Assembly (NCBI GenBank): GCA_025454875.1
Contig: JALONP010000024.1
Location: 1 to 41,160 of the forward strand
DNA length: 41,160 nt
Direction of reading: 5' to 3'
DNA from: Bacteroidia bacterium
GTDB taxonomy: Bacteria > Bacteroidota > Bacteroidia > UKL13-3
Below are positions 35,115 to 41,160 of the stretch, piece by piece. Position 1 is the stretch's first letter. Each line of letters starts with the position of its first letter. Under the pieces are notes generated by a model. That model did no database searches and was not told the origin of the DNA. It was given only the letters and a program-made list of their open reading frames with translations. The position numbers and the translations under genes were made by a program.

Positions 35115-38100
35115 ATGAAAACAATTAGTATTCAACGCGCATTTTTGAGTTTGATCTTTACTTTTTTGGGATTATTTTCTCAATTAAGACAGGCCAATGC
35201 ACAACTATTGCTAGATCCTGCCAGTTCCGGAGGTCCCTTAAGCAATGTAGTTGCATCATCAGGGAGTGCTAATACTTCTATTGCAATAGCTTACTCTATC
35301 AGGCAACTCAAAACCACCTATGACCATCCAGCAACCATTACTCCTCCAGCTGCCGTTACTGGATTTACAAATTCAACACAACCACTCTTGCGCGTTCGTA
35401 GAAGTTTTGACAACGCTCAATTGGATATTGGTTATGATATTAATGGGAACTTAGATTCTGTAACCCTCAAAAACTTCGTTACAGGGAAAATTGGAATCGC
35501 AGGACCAACCAATCCAACTGCAAGTGGTTTTGTTACGGTGTGGTATGATCAAAGTGGAAATAGCAGGGATGCATTTCAAACAAACACAAGCCAGCAACCA
35601 CGAATCATTAATGCGGGTGTGATAGAACGAAATTCAGGTGGTCAAATAGGATTTTATGGTGTAAGCGGTGGGATGCTTGAGCATCAAACAAGTGCTGGTG
35701 CCCCTATGAATGAACCTGCTGGTATCAATATTTATGGAATTGATGCAGATCGGACAATGACAGTGGTATCACAACCGAGAGTGTATGCAAACGGTGGAGC
35801 TGCTGATGGAGGAGGTACTTACTTAATTGACAGGAACGGAAGCACCGGTGATCAAGACAGGCCATTAACTTGCTTAAAAGCAGTTAACAACAATTGGACC
35901 GCTCAAATCAGGAATTTGGCCGGAGATATATCTTCAAGTTTTGAAGGCTCAGTGCCTATTTCAACCTCACGTAGTGATAATGTATTTTTATTAAGATCAG
36001 GTGATCTGTATTCGTTGTATGTAAATGGAATATTTGCGGGCAGCAATACTTTAACCGGTGAAAACCGAATGACTCCTGTTCGTATAGGATACGGAACAAA
36101 CACGGGTGAACAAGTGTATTATGGTGAGTTCATATTATTTCCATCAGCATTAAGCAACACAAATTTAACAGCCCTAAACAATAGCCAAAACACCTACTTC
36201 GTGCTTGGCCCTTCTCCTGGTACTTGGACTGGATTATTAAGCAGTGATTGGAATACCGCAGGCAACTGGAGTAACAATGCTGTACCTTCATCTATTACAG
36301 ATGTTACAATTCCTGCTGGAGCTACAACACCACTTGTTATCACTTCAGGTCAAACAACCTTAGCTACTAAAAAATTAACTATTGCATCTGGTGCAAGTGT
36401 AACCATTAATGGAAACATCAATGTGAATGATAGCTTTGTAATGAATGGAACAACAACGGGTACAGGAACCATTACAATGTCAGGTGCATTGCGTCAAACC
36501 ATCAGGGGTACAGCAGGTGCAAGTATCAATAATTTGGTTATTGCCAATACAACCGACACCGTTTGGGCAAGCACCAATATCAATATTGCAGGTACATTAA
36601 CCATTAATGCAAATGCGGAGTTTGGAGCCGTTGCCACAGCAATTGTAAATAGTGCCGCTGCCGCTGGAACTATTACGGGTAATGGAACAGTATTGGTAAC
36701 ACGCACAGCTTCTGTAGCCGATTACCAGAGTCAATATCGTTTTACAACCAATACATTAACCAACTTAACCGTAAACTACCAAGGTGCTGGCGACCAATCC
36801 ATCAACCTAGGTTTAAACCACGGAAACTTAGCAGTTTCTGGTTCTGGTATTAAAACATTAAGTGGAGCGATTTCAGCTACCAATGTAACAGGATCAATTA
36901 CAGTTAATGCGGGCACCTTAAGCACTGCAAACAATAATATTGGTTCACCCACCAATCGAACAATCACGATTGGTCCAAACGGTATACTTGATGCCGGAAG
37001 TGGTATTATTTCATTCGGAACTGGAACCAAAACAATCACCATTAATGGTACTTTTAGAACAGCTAATACAAATGGTTTCACGGGCTCTGCCACAACGGCA
37101 ATCGCTAATACAAACACGCCAACGGTAACGCTTGGTGCTGCTTCAACGATTGAATATTCGGCTGCCACTGCACAAACGGTAACCGCACGCACTGACTATG
37201 CAAACCTTACGATGAGCAATGGCTCGAAAACAGTTTCGGGAACGATTACATTATCAGGAGCGCTTACGATTAATACAGGCGCAACGTATAATGGTGCTGC
37301 TAACCCAGTACTCACAGTAGCCGGTAATTTTACCAACAATGGAACATTTACAAGCGGAACAGGAGCAGTAACATTTAATGGAACAACTGCACAAACAATA
37401 ACAGGAGCTACCACATTTGGGGGAAATGTTGTTTGGAGTGGTGCTGGACTTAAAACATTGGCTTCCAATATTGTTGTTACTGGCGACCAAAATATTAACA
37501 GCGGTGCAACGCTCAATTTGGCAACATTTACTGCAAACAGAAGCGCTGCAGGAGGCACTTTAACAGTTGCAGGTACGTTAAGAGTAGGAGGTAATACTGG
37601 TGGACAAACAGGAAGCAATTTCCCACTCAATTTTACTACCAATACCCTTTCTGGAACTGTTATTTATGATGGCTCAAATGCAATTACACAAACCGTGTTT
37701 GCCACAACCTATACCAATATTACATTAACAAATGGAAGCGGTTCAGGAACCGCCAATAAAATATCTACGGCAAGTTTTACAGTAAATACAGGAAATTTTA
37801 CAATTAATACAGGTGCTAGGTTTACACCGGCAGCAGCCAATATTATCAGTGGAACTGGAACATTAACCGGAACTGGAATTGTAGAAGTAACAGGTACAGA
37901 TTTACCAACACAATATACCATTACCAATAAGGTTCTAACCAACCTAACAATCAACTACGCAGGTGGAACCCAAACTATTCCTAGTGGGACGTACTCGTCT
38001 TTAACAGTAACTGGTGGCGGAACTAAAACCTTGGGCGGAGCGGTTACCGTTACAGGTTCTGTTACCATTGATGCAAGCAATACCCTTGATGTATCTGCAA

Positions 38101-41100
38101 GTAACTTTGCTTTAAACGTTGGAGGTAATTTTACCAACAATGGAACCTTTACGCAAAGAGCAGGGACAGTAACGTTAAACGGGTCGGGATCCCAAACAAT
38201 TTCTGGCTCTACCACAACCACATTTAACAACTTAACCATCTCTAAAACCACCGATACAACCTTTGTTAATTCTAGTATCAATGTATCGGGTACCTTATCG
38301 ATTGGGACTTCGGTTAATACCGTATTTTTTCCTTCTGCCACTTCCATCATTAATGCTACGGCTGCTGGAACCCTTTCAGGAACTGGCGGAACAATTTATG
38401 TTACTCGTGTTTTAGCTACCGCTGATTTTAGAACCCAATACAATTTTAGCACATATACATTAACTAACCTCACTGTTAATTATTCTGGTGCTGGTAACCA
38501 AACCATCAATATCACAGGAACTCCTACTATTAATTATAGCAATTTAGTGGTGAGTGGCTCAGGTACTAAAACGGTTAATGGAGCTATTACTGGTACAAAC
38601 GTTACTGGCAATATTACGGTGAGTGCTGCAACAATGAGCATGAACAACCAAAATCTGGGCTCACCTGCAAATAGAACTATCACAATAGCTGTTGGCGCTA
38701 TATTTGATGGTGGATCGGGCATAATTTCATTTGGCGCTACTACAAGAGTTATCAATATTAACGGAACATTTCGAACTGCTAACACTACCGCTTTTTCAGG
38801 CAATGTTAATGCTTCAATAAGCAACACGAATACACCTACGATTACACTTGGAACTGCTTCTACTATTGAGTATTATGCGGCAGCAACGCAGCCGGTAACC
38901 GCCAGAACTGATTACGTGAATGTAACATTTACGGGAGGTTCGAAGACACTTCCAGCAGGCACGAGAACAATAGCTGGCAATTTGTTAATTAATGCGGGGG
39001 CTACCTACAATGGTACAACCAACAATCCAGTAATCACCGTTAATGGGGATTTTACCAATAATGGAACATTTAATCAAGGCACTGGGACTTTTACCTTAGG
39101 TTCAACAACCACCCAAAGTGTAGGGGGCACCACCACTACCAGTTTTGGTAATATTACTTTTAGCGGATCAGGTGGAGTAGCTACATTAACAGCAAATATT
39201 CAAATAACAGGAAACCTTACAGTAAGCACGGGTAAAACATTAAACCTGTCAACATTTACCGCAAATAGAACGGCCGCTGGAGGCACTTTATCTGTTGCGG
39301 GCACCTTGAGGGTTGGAGGAACTACAGGAGGGCAAGCTGGAAGTAATTTCCCATCTAATTTCACCACATTTACCCCAACAGGTGGAACCGTTGAATATTA
39401 TGCAAATGGCGGTACAACCCAAACGGTATTTGCTACAACTTATAATAACTTAACGCTTACCAATGCTAACGGGTTGGATACAGCATTTAAAATTTCAACA
39501 GGAAATATAGGAATAGGTGCTGGAACGTTTAGCATCGGTTTGCGTGTTCGTTTTCAACCAGCAGCAGGAAACGTTATCACCGGTGCAGGTGGAACCCTAA
39601 CAGGATTTGGCTCAATTGATGTTTCTGGAACTGCAGATTTGGCAACGCAATACAATATTACTACGCGTACGTTAACTAATCTTACAGTTAATTATACGGG
39701 GACTACACAAACCATTGCTGCGGGGACCTATCCGTTGTTAACTATTTCGGGTGGTGGAACCAAAACACTCGGTGGAGCGGTTATTAGTACGGGTACGGTT
39801 ACCATTAATTCTGGTAATACGCTTGACGTTTCTACTAGTAACTTTACCTTAAATGTTGGGGGCGATTGGACCAATAATGGAACCTTTGTGCAGCGTTCGG
39901 GTACAGTTAACTTTGATGGGATTAACGCACAAAGCATTGGAGGAACAACAGCTACTACATTTAACAATTTAACCATCAGCAATACGGCTGCTGCCGTTTC
40001 CGTAACCAATAATATCAATGTTCAAGGTACCCTTAATGTTAACGGTACAAATGCCCAACTTTCTCCTTCGGCAACCAGCGTAATCAATAGTGGAGGGGCT
40101 GGAACATCTATCTTAACTGGTACTGGAATTGTTTATGTTTCGAGAGTCGCAGTGACTGCCGATTTTAAAAATCAGTATGTTTTTAATACATACACATTGG
40201 GAACATTAACTGTTAATTACAATGGTAGTGGAAACCAAACTGTTAATTTCGGGGGAACGCCCGCAGTTAACTACAGCAATTTGATTATTAGCGGTAGTGG
40301 AATTAAAACAATGGATGCAGCAATTACTGCAACAAACCTAACAGGCAATCTCACGGTTAACTCAGGAACCTTCTTTACCAATAACTTGAATATCGGTTCA
40401 CCTGCCAATCGAACAATTACGGTAGCCACAGGCGCAATATTTGATGCTGGTACAAGCGTTATTACTTATGGAGCAACCATTAGGGTATTAAACCTAAATG
40501 GAACATTTAGAACAGCTAATACCAACGGTTTCTCTGGAGGGGCTTCTACTTCTATTGCTAGCACAAACACTCCAACACTTGTGTTAAATAGTGCTTCAAC
40601 TGTTGAGTATTATGGTGTAGGCGCGCAAACCATTACGTTGAGCCATAATTATGGTAATTTGCAAATCAATGGAGTTGGAACCAAAACGTTAGCCGCAGCT
40701 ATTACAACCACCAACGTAACCGGAGATATCATTGTATCATCGGGTAATTTAAGTAATGGAGGATTTGCGATTACCGGTAATAATGACAACGAAATTAATA
40801 TTGGGGCTGGTGATTCATTATCATTAACAAGCACTTCAAGTTTCCCAAGCGGCTTTGGTACATTTACCATTGCCAATACAAGTACAGTATTGTATTCGGG
40901 TGCAAATCAAAACATTGCCAGCCGCAGCTATGGAAATTTGGTAGCATCAGGTACCGGCACAAAAGTTTTATTAGGCAATACCACTGTTAATGGAAACCTA
41001 ACAACAAGCGGTACTGGTTTTAGCGCCTCTAGTTTCACATTAACTGTTAACGGCAATTGGATAAACAATGGCACATTTACAGCATCAACGAGTACGGTGA

Positions 41101-41160
41101 TATTGAGTGGAACAAGTTCACAGGGGATATCAGGAAGTACATCACCAACGTTTAATAACT
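35115..41160 (+). CDS. Giant beta-repeat surface protein with GH54/LamG-like head, partial (runs off the window)
   Basis: ATG 35115 opens a signal peptide (MKTISIQRAFLSLIFTFLGLF, cleaved near ANAQ), and the frame stays open to the last base: 2015 residues, no stop. Residues about 30-350 resemble the alpha-L-arabinofuranosidase B (GH54) / concanavalin-like fold: AIAYSIRQLKTTYD, LRVRRSFDNAQLDIGYD, TVWYDQSGNSRDAFQ and QQPRIINAGV, then LYSLYVNGIFAGSN. Whether it is catalytic cannot be told; many Bacteroidota surface proteins reuse this fold for binding. A TWTG...DWNTAGNWSNNAVPS module follows near 368. From about 400 on it is Gly/Thr/Asn-rich beta-strand repeats with a 566-579-residue super-repeat. 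A T9SS sorting domain is expected beyond the window. It is probably a paralogous adhesin of the preceding gene. Confidence 0.88.
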   Translation, partial: MKTISIQRAFLSLIFTFLGLFSQLRQANAQLLLDPASSGGPLSNVVASSGSANTSIAIAYSIRQLKTTYDHPATITPPAAVTGFTNSTQPLLRVRRSFDNAQLDIGYDINGNLDSVTLKNFVTGKIGIAGPTNPTASGFVTVWYDQSGNSRDAFQTNTSQQPRIINAGVIERNSGGQIGFYGVSGGMLEHQTSAGAPMNEPAGINIYGIDADRTMTVVSQPRVYANGGAADGGGTYLIDRNGSTGDQDRPLTCLKAVNNNWTAQIRNLAGDISSSFEGSVPISTSRSDNVFLLRSGDLYSLYVNGIFAGSNTLTGENRMTPVRIGYGTNTGEQVYYGEFILFPSALSNTNLTALNNSQNTYFVLGPSPGTWTGLLSSDWNTAGNWSNNAVPSSITDVTIPAGATTPLVITSGQTTLATKKLTIASGASVTINGNINVNDSFVMNGTTTGTGTITMSGALRQTIRGTAGASINNLVIANTTDTVWASTNINIAGTLTINANAEFGAVATAIVNSAAAAGTITGNGTVLVTRTASVADYQSQYRFTTNTLTNLTVNYQGAGDQSINLGLNHGNLAVSGSGIKTLSGAISATNVTGSITVNAGTLSTANNNIGSPTNRTITIGPNGILDAGSGIISFGTGTKTITINGTFRTANTNGFTGSATTAIANTNTPTVTLGAASTIEYSAATAQTVTARTDYANLTMSNGSKTVSGTITLSGALTINTGATYNGAANPVLTVAGNFTNNGTFTSGTGAVTFNGTTAQTITGATTFGGNVVWSGAGLKTLASNIVVTGDQNINSGATLNLATFTANRSAAGGTLTVAGTLRVGGNTGGQTGSNFPLNFTTNTLSGTVIYDGSNAITQTVFATTYTNITLTNGSGSGTANKISTASFTVNTGNFTINTGARFTPAAANIISGTGTLTGTGIVEVTGTDLPTQYTITNKVLTNLTINYAGGTQTIPSGTYSSLTVTGGGTKTLGGAVTVTGSVTIDASNTLDVSASNFALNVGGNFTNNGTFTQRAGTVTLNGSGSQTISGSTTTTFNNLTISKTTDTTFVNSSINVSGTLSIGTSVNTVFFPSATSIINATAAGTLSGTGGTIYVTRVLATADFRTQYNFSTYTLTNLTVNYSGAGNQTINITGTPTINYSNLVVSGSGTKTVNGAITGTNVTGNITVSAATMSMNNQNLGSPANRTITIAVGAIFDGGSGIISFGATTRVININGTFRTANTTAFSGNVNASISNTNTPTITLGTASTIEYYAAATQPVTARTDYVNVTFTGGSKTLPAGTRTIAGNLLINAGATYNGTTNNPVITVNGDFTNNGTFNQGTGTFTLGSTTTQSVGGTTTTSFGNITFSGSGGVATLTANIQITGNLTVSTGKTLNLSTFTANRTAAGGTLSVAGTLRVGGTTGGQAGSNFPSNFTTFTPTGGTVEYYANGGTTQTVFATTYNNLTLTNANGLDTAFKISTGNIGIGAGTFSIGLRVRFQPAAGNVITGAGGTLTGFGSIDVSGTADLATQYNITTRTLTNLTVNYTGTTQTIAAGTYPLLTISGGGTKTLGGAVISTGTVTINSGNTLDVSTSNFTLNVGGDWTNNGTFVQRSGTVNFDGINAQSIGGTTATTFNNLTISNTAAAVSVTNNINVQGTLNVNGTNAQLSPSATSVINSGGAGTSILTGTGIVYVSRVAVTADFKNQYVFNTYTLGTLTVNYNGSGNQTVNFGGTPAVNYSNLIISGSGIKTMDAAITATNLTGNLTVNSGTFFTNNLNIGSPANRTITVATGAIFDAGTSVITYGATIRVLNLNGTFRTANTNGFSGGASTSIASTNTPTLVLNSASTVEYYGVGAQTITLSHNYGNLQINGVGTKTLAAAITTTNVTGDIIVSSGNLSNGGFAITGNNDNEINIGAGDSLSLTSTSSFPSGFGTFTIANTSTVLYSGANQNIASRSYGNLVASGTGTKVLLGNTTVNGNLTTSGTGFSASSFTLTVNGNWINNGTFTASTSTVILSGTSSQGISGSTSPTFNN
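36591..38288 (+). repeat. Super-repeat copy 1 (566 residues) in the second giant gene
   Basis: The boundary is set at the GTLxI strand. The order of landmarks is: ADYQSQYRF, LTNLTVNYQGAGDQSI, NRTITIG, SFGTGTKTITINGTF, ARTDYANL, TGATYNGA, GNFTNNGTF, TANRSAAGGTLTVAGTLRVGG, GGQTGSNFP, GARFTPAAANIISGTG, LPTQYTI, SNFALNVGGNFTNNGTF. The same order recurs in the next copy. Confidence 0.82.
38289..40025 (+). repeat. Super-repeat copy 2 (579 residues) in the second giant gene
   Basis: It repeats the landmark order of copy 1: ADFRTQYNF, LTNLTVNYSGAGNQTI, SPANRTITIA, NINGTFRTANT, ARTDYVNV, GATYNGTTNNP, TANRTAAGGTLSVAGTLRVGG, GGQAGSNFP, RFQPAAGNVITGAGG, LATQYNI, SNFTLNVGGDWTNNGTF. The length differs from copy 1 by 13 residues, a whole number of codons. 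Confidence 0.82.
40026..41160 (+). repeat. Super-repeat copy 3, cut by the window end
   Basis: It begins as the other copies do (ADFKNQYVF, LTVNYNGSGNQTV, SPANRTITVA, NLNGTFRTANTNGFSGGA), but after about residue 200 it moves into a different strand order (NNDNEINIGAGDSLSL), so it is either divergent or a shorter variant. The rest lies outside the window. Confidence 0.7.

Noticed and set aside
24995-41160. Repeats as a CRISPR array or transposon cluster
   Set aside because: Units are in frame, of coding type, diverged and without spacers, terminal inverted repeats or transposase genes.

Overview
The window is chromosomal DNA of a free-living Bacteroidota bacterium; the family cannot be fixed from sequence alone. 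Four things point there: type IX secretion (T9SS) C-terminal sorting domains on several proteins, a class III glutamine synthetase, Bacteroidota-type promoters (TTG/TTTG about 17-21 nt before TAnnTTTG) with little Shine-Dalgarno signal, and the gene order rplM-rpsI-rpsB-tsf-pyrH-frr. No RNA genes, insertion sequences, phage genes or CRISPR arrays were seen, and no gene-free stretch exceeds 300 bases.

Layout: (1) 1-118 is the tail of a T9SS type B cargo, followed by a terminator. (2) 213-4491 holds two exported amidohydrolase-family proteins, with three domains in total of which only one keeps the metal-site HxH. (3) 4638-6131 is a tight NUDIX hydrolase / MORN-type lipoprotein / Kazal-domain secreted protein set. 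(4) 6296-10353 is the translation block L13-S9-S2-EF-Ts followed by UMP kinase and ribosome recycling factor, with clear promoters and terminators. (5) 10406-14889 has a GT51 peptidoglycan transglycosylase, an M28 peptidase, a degenerate 3-hydroxyacyl-CoA dehydrogenase-like protein and RidA. (6) 15046-18945 has a DUF4397 T9SS cargo convergent with a PorE-like OmpA lipoprotein (T9SS anchor). (7) 18992-24774 has glutamine synthetase III, an MGMT-like protein without its cysteine, a TrpF-like barrel without its cysteine, a Tat-exported class V aminotransferase and AnmK.

(8) The last 16 kb (24995-41160) is the accessory part: two giant repetitive surface proteins in tandem. The first (3293 aa) has an L-type lectin head, about 2,700 residues of beta-strand repeats of at least three classes, and a type A sorting domain. 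The second (at least 2015 aa, cut by the window end) has a GH54/LamG-like head and a 566-579-residue super-repeat. The two share a long homologous module, so they are paralogous mosaics. Each has its own Bacteroidota-type promoter with a leader of about 20 nt.

Functionally the window mixes housekeeping translation with cell-envelope biology: peptidoglycan synthesis (GT51) and recycling (AnmK), a T9SS anchor (PorE-like), and five likely T9SS substrates. I found no clear candidate for an entirely new system. The tandem modular giants and the small cluster of apparent pseudoenzymes are the most interesting content.
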